This document shows positions 1-6,913 of a stretch of DNA of 13,206 nucleotides, piece by piece. The DNA lies in assembly GCA_007134625.1 (NCBI GenBank), contig SLKL01000273.1, positions 1-13,206 on the forward strand, written 5' to 3'. Position 1 is the first letter of the stretch. Every line of letters begins with the position of its first letter. The notes beneath the pieces were generated by a model that did no database searches, was not told the DNA's origin, and saw only the letters and a list, made by a program, of their open reading frames with translations. Position numbers and translations under genes: made by a program. The stretch comes from Saprospiraceae bacterium (lineage in GTDB: Bacteria; Bacteroidota; Bacteroidia; Chitinophagales; Saprospiraceae).

Positions 1-721
1 CATAGTTGATTTTAGTTTCAAAAACCGGGAGGATGATTAAATCAGCAATCTCGAGATAATTGATATAACATCCGATGGCGTTATCCGGAAAATGTTTTGA
101 CTTGTATTCAAAAAAGGGAATATCAATGTAATGCAGACCTTTCTCTTTGATTACTTTTTCTATACCTTCCCGCCAATAGTTGAATTCCTTTGATCTGTCA
201 TTTCCAATTACCGTATTGCCATTAAGAAACCGGAGCATCCCATCCGCATGACCTGTCATATCAGATTTAATCTGTGGAATCACAATGACCTCCACCTCCA
301 GTAATTCTTCTAAATCTGCGATCAGTTTGCTTCGATTGGAATATTCCGGGTTTTCGTCAAATATTCTGTCAGTGACTATTGCCTTATCAGACCAACTGAC
401 CACATTTCCACCATCGAGATTGATATCAGAAAAAACAGGATCAAAATGGTTTGCGTTACAAACATCGTGAGGATCAGACCTAAGTTCAGGACAATCCCGA
501 AGGTAAGACGGCTCATATCGGAATTGAACATAGCGATCTTCTGCTACCTGAATGGGCATATAGTCCCGGCACCAAATATCTTTAGTTTCCTCAAGATACC
601 CATATCCTATGTTGTGCTTAATGAATAAAGCAATGAGATTATCATGGCATTTGCGGTATTGTTCATCCGAGTACAATAAGGCAGACAGATAAACGAAATT
701 GGTCTCTTTTCCAGTAATCAC
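1..721 (-). CDS. Agmatine / peptidyl-arginine deiminase family protein (3' end beyond the left edge)
   Basis: This minus-strand frame starts at GTG 721-719 and stays open to the window edge (about 240 residues seen). It carries the landmarks of the PF04371 deiminase family: an RDYMP motif near residue 52 (usually WxRDxGP), NLDGGN near residue 101, and GHADGMLRF near residue 156 with the catalytic His and an Asp. The C-terminal catalytic Cys would lie outside the window. Family members hydrolyse the guanidinium group of agmatine (to N-carbamoylputrescine) or of C-terminal peptidyl-arginine; which substrate applies cannot be told here. An in-frame stop lies just upstream at 731-733 and the next Met is M55, inside RDYMP, so GTG is the sensible start, with an AAGGCGAAG purine stretch before it. 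The GTG overlaps the TGA of the DUF2130 gene by 4 bases (718-721), which suggests translational coupling. Confidence 0.85.
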   Translation of the reverse strand, partial: MITGKETNFVYLSALLYSDEQYRKCHDNLIALFIKHNIGYGYLEETKDIWCRDYMPIQVAEDRYVQFRYEPSYLRDCPELRSDPHDVCNANHFDPVFSDINLDGGNVVSWSDKAIVTDRIFDENPEYSNRSKLIADLEELLEVEVIVIPQIKSDMTGHADGMLRFLNGNTVIGNDRSKEFNYWREGIEKVIKEKGLHYIDIPFFEYKSKHFPDNAIGCYINYLEIADLIILPVFETKINY

Positions 722-1953
722 TCTTCGCCTTCAGCTTTTAATTCAAGTAAAGAGTTGGTTGCAAGCTCTGCACCTGCAATTCCTTTAATAGAGCCAAAAA
801 GCGTCGCCATATTTTCCTGTACAGCCCAAATCTGTTTCTCCCGCTGACCCCAGATTCTGTTCATCGCTTTTTTCTCAGAATTGAGTTGCTTGAGCATACT
901 GTCGTAATTCTCGATTATTCTTTTCACACTTTGGACAAATTCATTACTTGTAAGATAAGCATATAGCAATTCCATTTTGTCCCCTTTGTTCTCCTGACTA
1001 ATCTTAACGGAGTGCGTTCTGATAATCATCTCTCTGAGGACAAATGACAAGCTTTTTACCTCATGGAACCCACAAATCCACACACCATCTAATTGTCCAA
1101 ATTTATCCATATTCCGGGGCATGGTTTGCGTAACTATAACAGCTACATCGGCTTTGCACAACAATTGATCCTGTTTGATCTTGTCTATCCAATCTTTAGA
1201 AAAGGATTTAGTCCTTTTGCTTTCGTAAACTATGCTTCCACACTCTTGACGGGCATCATTGAAAATAGTATGAATCAAATCGGCGCCACGAGTACCTTTA
1301 GGCACATCACGGACAGTATCTGTAGGAAATGTCCTAATCAACAATTCCTCCAAAGCTATTTCCTGAACTTCGCCCTGCATCTCCATAGACCCCTGCTCTG
1401 CTTTCCTTTTCATTTCCTCAGCCAACTTTTTATTATCTTCTATCTGCTTGAGCAGTTTTATCCTTTCCAATTCAAAGCTCTCTCTTTCCTTAGCCCGTGC
1501 CTTTTGCTCTATCTCGGTCCTTTGCTCTAATAATTGCTTTTCAATGGTATAATTCAGGTCCTCTTTCTCTGATTTCAATTCGGCCTCTTTCTTCAACAAC
1601 AGCAACTCTCTTTCTTTTAACAACCTATTTTCCTCGACTTTTTTCTGATTTTGTTCCTTCAGTAAAGACATTTCCTGCTGATACTTTTCCGTAATAGAAA
1701 GCTCAAGCTTTGTTCTCTCTTCTGCCAGAACTTTCTGCATTCTTTTTTCAATCATTTCCTCCTCCCTCTTCTTCAAGTCCTTTAGCTGAACTCTTTCTTT
1801 TTGCAGCAAATCTTTTTCTTTTTGTAAGAGCTGATTTTGCTCTGCTAATTTTTGGTCGAATACAGCCTGATAATGGGCTTGTAACTTTCCATTGAGGGCT
1901 TCTTCAGGGCTAAAAACTTCTTGACATTTGGGGCATTCAATGCTTAAACTCAT
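718..1953 (-). CDS. DUF2130 protein: zinc-ribbon-like N-terminus, long coiled coil, nuclease-like core
   Basis: 411 residues. The N-terminus has one CPKC knuckle (residues 7-10). Residues about 35-195 are a Lys/Glu/Gln/Leu-rich segment that should form one long coiled coil. The C-terminal half from about residue 205 matches the DUF2130 family as I know it: GTRGADLIH (219-227), then YESKRTK (243-249), a conserved Trp at 255 and a Lys/Asp-rich helix. The D225 ... E244-x-K246 layout resembles a PD-(D/E)XK nuclease core. No biochemical role is established for the family to my knowledge, so DNA cleavage or binding is inference. It lies 55 bases downstream of the AAA+/M41 gene and its stop overlaps the deiminase start, so it probably belongs to the same transcript. 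No signal peptide or membrane segment is visible. Confidence 0.85.
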   Translation of the reverse strand: MSLSIECPKCQEVFSPEEALNGKLQAHYQAVFDQKLAEQNQLLQKEKDLLQKERVQLKDLKKREEEMIEKRMQKVLAEERTKLELSITEKYQQEMSLLKEQNQKKVEENRLLKERELLLLKKEAELKSEKEDLNYTIEKQLLEQRTEIEQKARAKERESFELERIKLLKQIEDNKKLAEEMKRKAEQGSMEMQGEVQEIALEELLIRTFPTDTVRDVPKGTRGADLIHTIFNDARQECGSIVYESKRTKSFSKDWIDKIKQDQLLCKADVAVIVTQTMPRNMDKFGQLDGVWICGFHEVKSLSFVLREMIIRTHSVKISQENKGDKMELLYAYLTSNEFVQSVKRIIENYDSMLKQLNSEKKAMNRIWGQREKQIWAVQENMATLFGSIKGIAGAELATNSLLELKAEGEE

Positions 1954-2008
1954 ATATTATGTTTTTTTTATTGTTGTTTTACAAAAAATTTTAATGAAAC
2001 TCAGGTAA

Positions 2009-4096
2009 TTAATTCATCGCAAGTTCAATACCTCCAGCTTTGGGCTTATCAATCAAGCTATTGTCTCCGTCGGCCGAAAATGAGGAAATTCTTTTCTTCA
2101 ATAGCTTTCTATAAAAATCCGGTTCTCTTTCCCGGCTAATCTCAAGCGGGGGAAAGTCATAGCCACATTCATTGACCATCTTCAGGCATTGACCTTTTGT
2201 CAGAGCTCGCTCATCACTGAGGAACTCTGACATTTTCAACAATAGAAGCTGATGTTGCTTAAGGGTGTTCTCTGCAAGCCTGTAAGCATCCAATAACAGG
2301 TTTTCGGCCTCAGTGGATAAATCATCACTTCTATCGTATAGATAATTGAAGGTTTGGGGTGACTTTGAATGGAAAGCGCCCAATTTACTGCCCATTCCGC
2401 TGCTTTTTATCATTTCTGTTGCAAACTGAGTAGCTAGTTGTAAATCATTTTCTGACCCGGAAGTAAAATTTTCTTCACCAAAAATTAATTTCTCCGCTAC
2501 CAAACCTCCAAGCATCATAGCCAATCGTTTCACTATATCAGCCTTACCAACATAATCCCATTGTAAGCTCGACTGAATGAATCCATTTTGTCCTACTTCA
2601 GGGGTGCTCGATATTATCAATTCAGGGATTGAATTCAGAAGAAAAATGGAAATAACAGCATGACCGGACTCATGAACAGCAGTAATTGCCTGCGCATCGT
2701 CTTTTCGACTGTTTTTTAGTTTGATTAGGTTAAGACTAAGTGGAAGACAAAGGCTATGTTGGATTTCTTTTTCTTTCAGATAATTGACAGTGAGTTGCTC
2801 CTGACTAAAACCAATCTTTATCGCATCAATCTCTAAACCTCTGATCATCATCTCCGACATTATTTTTCCCAACTTGCTTTTTATGTATTGTTGAATGGTA
2901 GAATAAACCGGTCTTGTCCCTTGTGTGGGAAATACCCCCTCATCATAAATCATTTTAACCACTGATTTCTCAAACTCCAGCTTCACACTAAAGCGAGAAT
3001 TAATAATCTTTGCTATTTTTCCCAATTCCTGCTCTATGAGTTGTTCAAATGAGTTTTTACTAAAGGCGGGGAAAAGAAAATGAATATTACCCAGCCTTCC
3101 AATATGTTCACTTCGGAATCGACATCGCAATGCCTTTTTTATTTTAAATACATCCACTTTCAATGTTTGCTCATGCAAGTAATCAGGCTGAATATCCGGG
3201 TTAAAGTTGCCAGATAAATGATAGGCTTCGTCCAAATTGCCAAGGATAAAGATCAATGATTTTGAACAGTCCACCCATTTGGGGCTAATCCCATTTTGAT
3301 AGATTTTTTCTAATAATTCAACTGTCTCAAATCCATCCATACTGAGTAATTTTTCAATTACATCATTTTTGCTAAAAAAGAGATCAGGAGCTAAATCATG
3401 AATAGTAGAATACATTGCGGAATCGACAAATGGTATTTCTTGCGCTTGACCTTTTCGTTTCATTTTTGAAAAGACAGAAAAAGGATCCTCATCGTAAAAA
3501 TTCTTTAAAAAGAATTCTTTTTTACCTGTAACCAAGCCGTTTTTTACAACAACTCCCATTTTCAGACAGAGTTCCAGATCGCGTTTTACTCTAAAAAGGG
3601 CACTTAGCTGAGATGAATTAGGGTGAATCTGATATTTACCGGAATCCAGTAACTGCCAGACAATTCTGGAAGGGCTGTTAAAATTATCAGTGCCCTCTTT
3701 ATTTAATGTCCGCGCATTATGAAACTCATCAAATGCAAGAATAAGCGGTTTTCCATTTTCATTTTCATAAATTTCTTCTAATACAGCTTCTACCCCCAAC
3801 GAATATCTGGTTCTCGACCCAAGATCAAACATGAAAAAAGATTTTTCCATCTCAAGAAGGCTAACCAATCTTTTTATAAGAGAAGTTTTTCCCACTCCGG
3901 TCATACCCCAAAGATTAATAACCAAAGGTTTATCCTGCAAATCGGGAAAAAGATACCAGAAACCTACAGCCTCGGTTAATTCATCAATCAAATGGTCAAT
4001 ACCTATAAATTCATGCTTTAGTATTGATTTGACTTTATTTAATAATTCATTTTTTAGAGTAATTAATTCCCTGGAAACCGGTGTTTTACTTAGCAT
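2009..4096 (-). CDS. AAA+ ATPase (Clp/Hsp100-like) fused to M41 zinc metallopeptidase
   Basis: 695 residues from ATG 4096. An in-frame TTG at 4114 would add six residues but forms part of a TATATTTG promoter-like box; numbering below counts from that TTG. Walker A GMTGVGKT is at 70-77, Walker B LILAFDE at 124-130, a sensor-1-like ILGNLDE at 290-296 (Asn 293), an arginine-finger-like Arg 340 in a GRLGNIHFLFP context, and a sensor-2 GTRP at 399-402. These follow the ClpB D2/ClpX style, not FtsH. The C-terminal third has the M41 peptidase signature: zinc-binding HESGH at 481-485 and a SENDLQLAT segment whose Asp 557 would be the third ligand. There is no transmembrane helix, unlike FtsH, so a cytoplasmic ATP-driven protease is predicted. 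About 155 residues are inserted between Walker B and sensor 1. The gene sits between the WYL regulator and DUF2130. Substrate unknown. Confidence 0.88.
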   Translation of the reverse strand: MLSKTPVSRELITLKNELLNKVKSILKHEFIGIDHLIDELTEAVGFWYLFPDLQDKPLVINLWGMTGVGKTSLIKRLVSLLEMEKSFFMFDLGSRTRYSLGVEAVLEEIYENENGKPLILAFDEFHNARTLNKEGTDNFNSPSRIVWQLLDSGKYQIHPNSSQLSALFRVKRDLELCLKMGVVVKNGLVTGKKEFFLKNFYDEDPFSVFSKMKRKGQAQEIPFVDSAMYSTIHDLAPDLFFSKNDVIEKLLSMDGFETVELLEKIYQNGISPKWVDCSKSLIFILGNLDEAYHLSGNFNPDIQPDYLHEQTLKVDVFKIKKALRCRFRSEHIGRLGNIHFLFPAFSKNSFEQLIEQELGKIAKIINSRFSVKLEFEKSVVKMIYDEGVFPTQGTRPVYSTIQQYIKSKLGKIMSEMMIRGLEIDAIKIGFSQEQLTVNYLKEKEIQHSLCLPLSLNLIKLKNSRKDDAQAITAVHESGHAVISIFLLNSIPELIISSTPEVGQNGFIQSSLQWDYVGKADIVKRLAMMLGGLVAEKLIFGEENFTSGSENDLQLATQFATEMIKSSGMGSKLGAFHSKSPQTFNYLYDRSDDLSTEAENLLLDAYRLAENTLKQHQLLLLKMSEFLSDERALTKGQCLKMVNECGYDFPPLEISREREPDFYRKLLKKRISSFSADGDNSLIDKPKAGGIELAMN

Positions 4097-4111
4097 ATAT
4101 TTTTTTGATGG

Positions 4112-4119
4112 CAAATATA
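4112..4119 (-). promoter_or_regulatory. Possible -7 promoter box TATATTTG before the AAA+/M41 gene
   Basis: Read on the minus strand, TATATTTG matches the Bacteroidota -7 consensus TAnnTTTG exactly and lies 15 bases before ATG 4096. No TTG is seen at the ideal 19-21-base distance; the nearest TTTG is about 14 bases upstream. It may give the AAA+ and DUF2130 genes transcription separate from their regulator. Weaker than the paaA promoter. Confidence 0.4.
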
Positions 4120-4148
4120 GTTTCCGGGAACGCCAAACTGTGTCGCAC

Positions 4149-5057
4149 TCAGCTTTTTTCGTAATTAACCAGTGCTTTGGCTAATGTATTTTTTATCTTA
4201 TCAACCATCCATTCCGGCTCCAATACCTTTACGCTATAGCCCATCATCAGTATCTTCTGATAAAATTCAGTATTGGGTACTATACGCAAGCTGATGATCA
4301 ATTCATCCTCAGTTTCCTTAACAATTTCCTGTGAAGAATGCAGAGGTAAACTTTTTACATATTTAGCCTCAAGAGAATCGAAAGACAGCAGAACTTCCTC
4401 AACCGGATTGACGAAATAAGATACGCCAATAGTATCCCTAAAAAAGGAAACAGGATCAATCTCAGGACTTTCCTTAAAAACCTTTTTCTTAACTTTCAGA
4501 TTACTGATGCGGTCAATGCCAAAAATCCGCATGTCGTCATATTGGGGTACAAATGCCAATAGATACCAACGTCTTAGGTATTCCTTGAGCAAATAGGGGT
4601 AAACCACAAAGTCCTTAATGGTTTCCATTTGATAGTTTTCGTGGACAAACTGAACCTCGCGTTTCATTTTGATGGCTTCGAGCAGCGGCTTGAGGTTTTC
4701 GATACCCTTTAATTTATCTGAGGATTCAAATTGAATATAGTTCAGACTTTCCTGACTATCGCGCAATGTCTCAGCCAGTAATTCTGCGGTATTCATCAAC
4801 TCCAGAAACCTGAGAAATCTGTCAAAATTAATACTGCTTTCTTCATCTATGTAATACCCATTCCTATCCCTGTCGTATAGAATTGAAATACCAAACTCAT
4901 TCCTGATTTGCTCTATATCCCTCTGAATAGTCCTATCTGAAATCTCGAACCCATGATCATACAAATAATCCTTAATCCTATCAAAGGAAGGAAAATGTCG
5001 CTTTCCGGTTTTCTCCAGAATGAGGCTGTATCTTTTTATTGTACCTTGTCTTGACAT
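4149..5057 (-). CDS. WYL-domain transcriptional regulator (HTH + WYL)
   Basis: 302 residues. The N-terminal 65 residues form a DeoR/HTH_11-like winged helix, with the typical recognition-helix string SDRTIQRDIEQIR at 40-52 and a wing of the form DRDRNGYYI. Residues about 120-190 are the WYL domain, with the namesake W164-Y165-L166 and the following FGIDRI (179-184). The remainder, about 215-300, fits the WCX C-terminal extension. WYL proteins bind nucleic-acid or nucleotide ligands and control stress, DNA-damage and often phage-defence genes. This one is first in the minus-strand run, ending 52 bases before the AAA+/M41 ATG, so it most likely controls that cluster and perhaps itself. The divergent intergenic region upstream contains a 20-bp dyad that could be its operator (inference). 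Confidence 0.9.
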   Translation of the reverse strand: MSRQGTIKRYSLILEKTGKRHFPSFDRIKDYLYDHGFEISDRTIQRDIEQIRNEFGISILYDRDRNGYYIDEESSINFDRFLRFLELMNTAELLAETLRDSQESLNYIQFESSDKLKGIENLKPLLEAIKMKREVQFVHENYQMETIKDFVVYPYLLKEYLRRWYLLAFVPQYDDMRIFGIDRISNLKVKKKVFKESPEIDPVSFFRDTIGVSYFVNPVEEVLLSFDSLEAKYVKSLPLHSSQEIVKETEDELIISLRIVPNTEFYQKILMMGYSVKVLEPEWMVDKIKNTLAKALVNYEKS

Positions 5058-5168
5058 AGGAGTAAAGGTAGGGAAAAAGGTAGAATTTTATAAGGGTATT
5101 GTGCTGAAATCATTTAACCAGGATATCTACAATTTTTCATCGCGACCTTTGTACTTAATTGATTCCAC

Positions 5169-5188
5169 CCTCGCCAAAATTGCCGAGG
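5169..5188. promoter_or_regulatory. 20-bp dyad, possible regulator-binding site
   Basis: The arms are CCTCG and CGAGG around a perfect CAAAATTG core, with one C/C mismatch on each side of the core, so 18 of 20 positions obey two-fold symmetry. There is no following T run, so it does not look like a terminator. It lies 112 bases upstream of the WYL start, which makes it a candidate operator for a dimeric regulator. Confidence 0.4.
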
Positions 5189-5204
5189 ATAATTTATTTA
5201 CTAC

Positions 5205-5282
5205 TGCACTTTTGGCACTCATATGCCATTAAAGTCGCAACATCAGTAAAAACATACCCAAAACTTAAGCGCCAAAGGTGCA
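5205..5282. repeat. Separated inverted repeat (14-base arms)
   Basis: The arm at 5205-5218 (TGCACTTTTGGCAC) and the arm at 5269-5282 (GCGCCAAAGGTGCA) are reverse complements at 12 of 14 positions, with a 50-base spacer. They could be paired regulator sites or chance in AT-rich DNA. Confidence 0.35.
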
Positions 5283-5488
5283 AAATAGTATAAACTCAAA
5301 TCACATCACCAAGAGGAATTAAATTTAAACACCCAAGTAAGCCATTAATCTCAAAATCAACTTAACTCGAGGGAATCCTAAGTGTATTAAGTTCTTCTCC
5401 AACTAAATTTTTCACCAGTCTAACCTTCACCTTAGAAATTATTCCGATATTTACGAACTGTTTATTGAGTAAAAAGAAACCCGATTAA

Positions 5489-6898
5489 ATGATCCAACAA
5501 TTTAAAAAAATCAGTAAAGAGGACCTGGACTATTTCAGTCTGAAACTTGGCAGTGCACATGTACAATTGGATGAAGAAATACTTAAAGAATATGCATCTG
5601 ATGAAACGGAGGACATATCCATTTCTCCGGAAGTAGTCTTATTCCCTCAAAACACCAAGCAGATATCGGATATACTGGCTTATTGCAATGAAAATAAAAT
5701 AGCGGTAACTCCAAGAGGTGCCGGAACCGGACTATCAGGAGGAGCTATTCCTATTCTGGGGGGAGTTAGTTTGTCTTTTAAAAAAATGAATCAGATTCTC
5801 GAAATTGACACCAATAATTTTCAGGTGAGGACACAGCCTGGTGTAATTACCGAGGTTTTACAGAATGAAGTAAGCAAAAAAGGACTTTTTTATCCTGTGG
5901 ATCCTGCAAGCAAAGGATCTTGCTTTATTGGTGGTAATATCGCCGAAAATTCCGGTGGCCCGAGAGCCGTAAAATACGGAGTAGTAAAAGACTATGTGCT
6001 CAATCTAAAGGTAGTTCTGGCTGATGGAAGTGTCATTGAAACAGGAGCGAATGTCTTAAAAAACTCCACAGGCTATAATCTTACCCAATTGATGGTGGGT
6101 AGTGAAGGTACACTTGGGATAGTAACTGAGATCATTCTTAAACTAATACCACTTCCAAAGTACGACAAGTTGATGCTTGTGCCATTTTATCAGACCAAAC
6201 AAGCAGCAGAAGCGGTCAACACCATACTTAAGTCAGGTTTACAGCCCTCAGCTCTTGAATTTATGGACAGGGATGCCATTGAGTTGGCCTTGAAGTATTC
6301 AGAAGAAAAGCCTTTTGAGTTGGATAAAGAACTGCAGGCACACCTCATTATCGAACTCGATGGCAATAAAGAGGATGACCTCATGGAGGGTATTGAAAAA
6401 ATTTTTCAACTGCTAGAAAAATATCAAACCGGAGAAATTCTATTTGCAGAGACTGCCGCTGAAAAAGATAAACTCTGGAAGATTAGGAGAAGTATAGGAG
6501 AAGCGACTAAAAGGCATTCAATTTACAAAGAAGAGGATACTGTAGTTCCAAGGTACAAACTACCGGATCTTTTAAATGAGGTGAAAAGAATAGGGACAGT
6601 TTACGGTTTTAAATCGGTTTGTTATGGTCACGCAGGTGACGGCAACCTTCACATTAACATACTCAAGGAAAATATGTCTGACCACCGCTGGAAAAATGAA
6701 TTACCCGTTGCCATAAGAGAGCTTTTTCAATTTGTAAAAAAATGTGGCGGTACTATATCCGGCGAACATGGAATCGGATTGGTTCAAAAAGAATATCTCG
6801 AAATCGTTTTTTCCGAAAAAGAAATGGATCTAATGCGTCAGATAAAGAAGGTTTTTGATCCCAATGGGATACTTAATCCAGGTAAGATTTTTGATTGA
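5489..6898 (+). CDS. FAD-linked oxidase, GlcD / D-2-hydroxyacid dehydrogenase family
   Basis: 469 residues, the usual length of the family. The N-terminal PCMH-type FAD domain shows PRGAGTGLSGG at 75-85 and, further on, GSEGTLGIVTE before the cap domain. The C-terminal FAD-oxidase domain has YGHAGDGNLH at 379-388 and SGEHGIG at 424-430, whose His and Glu residues bind the active-site metal in D-2-hydroxyglutarate and D-lactate dehydrogenases, and ends with the typical FDPNGILNPGKIF. The enzyme should oxidise a D-2-hydroxyacid (glycolate, D-lactate or D-2-hydroxyglutarate) to the 2-oxoacid; the substrate cannot be chosen from sequence. There is no separate GlcE or GlcF gene alongside, which favours a single-subunit enzyme. 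Its stop lies 15 bases before the proposed miaA start, so the two are probably co-transcribed. Confidence 0.9.
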   Translation: MIQQFKKISKEDLDYFSLKLGSAHVQLDEEILKEYASDETEDISISPEVVLFPQNTKQISDILAYCNENKIAVTPRGAGTGLSGGAIPILGGVSLSFKKMNQILEIDTNNFQVRTQPGVITEVLQNEVSKKGLFYPVDPASKGSCFIGGNIAENSGGPRAVKYGVVKDYVLNLKVVLADGSVIETGANVLKNSTGYNLTQLMVGSEGTLGIVTEIILKLIPLPKYDKLMLVPFYQTKQAAEAVNTILKSGLQPSALEFMDRDAIELALKYSEEKPFELDKELQAHLIIELDGNKEDDLMEGIEKIFQLLEKYQTGEILFAETAAEKDKLWKIRRSIGEATKRHSIYKEEDTVVPRYKLPDLLNEVKRIGTVYGFKSVCYGHAGDGNLHINILKENMSDHRWKNELPVAIRELFQFVKKCGGTISGEHGIGLVQKEYLEIVFSEKEMDLMRQIKKVFDPNGILNPGKIFD

Positions 6899-6913
6899 CA
6901 AAATGGATAAAAT

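Larger units (their letters stand above)
5058..5488. other. Divergent intergenic region without a convincing gene
   Basis: 431 bases between the WYL regulator (minus) and the FAD oxidase (plus). Short frames here have no family character. The part nearest the WYL gene holds a 20-bp dyad and a widely spaced inverted repeat, listed separately. No clean TAnnTTTG box with a correctly spaced TTG was found for either gene. The stretch TACCTTTA just before the WYL ATG and TATTTACG 35 bases before the oxidase ATG are only partial matches. The part from about 5290 to 5460 is AT-rich and otherwise unremarkable. Confidence 0.6.

Noticed and set aside
1093..1530. Plus-strand 145-residue frame opposite the DUF2130 gene
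   Set aside because: Its Phe/Leu/Ser-rich composition is what the antisense of a Lys/Glu coiled coil gives; the minus-strand frame has clear family motifs.
3831..4184. Plus-strand 117-residue frame opposite the start of the AAA+ gene
   Set aside because: It lies opposite the Walker A coding region and the WYL stop; no motif of its own.
5020..5232. Plus-strand 70-residue frame in the divergent region
   Set aside because: It begins inside the WYL gene on the other strand and ends in low-complexity AT-rich DNA; no family signal or promoter.
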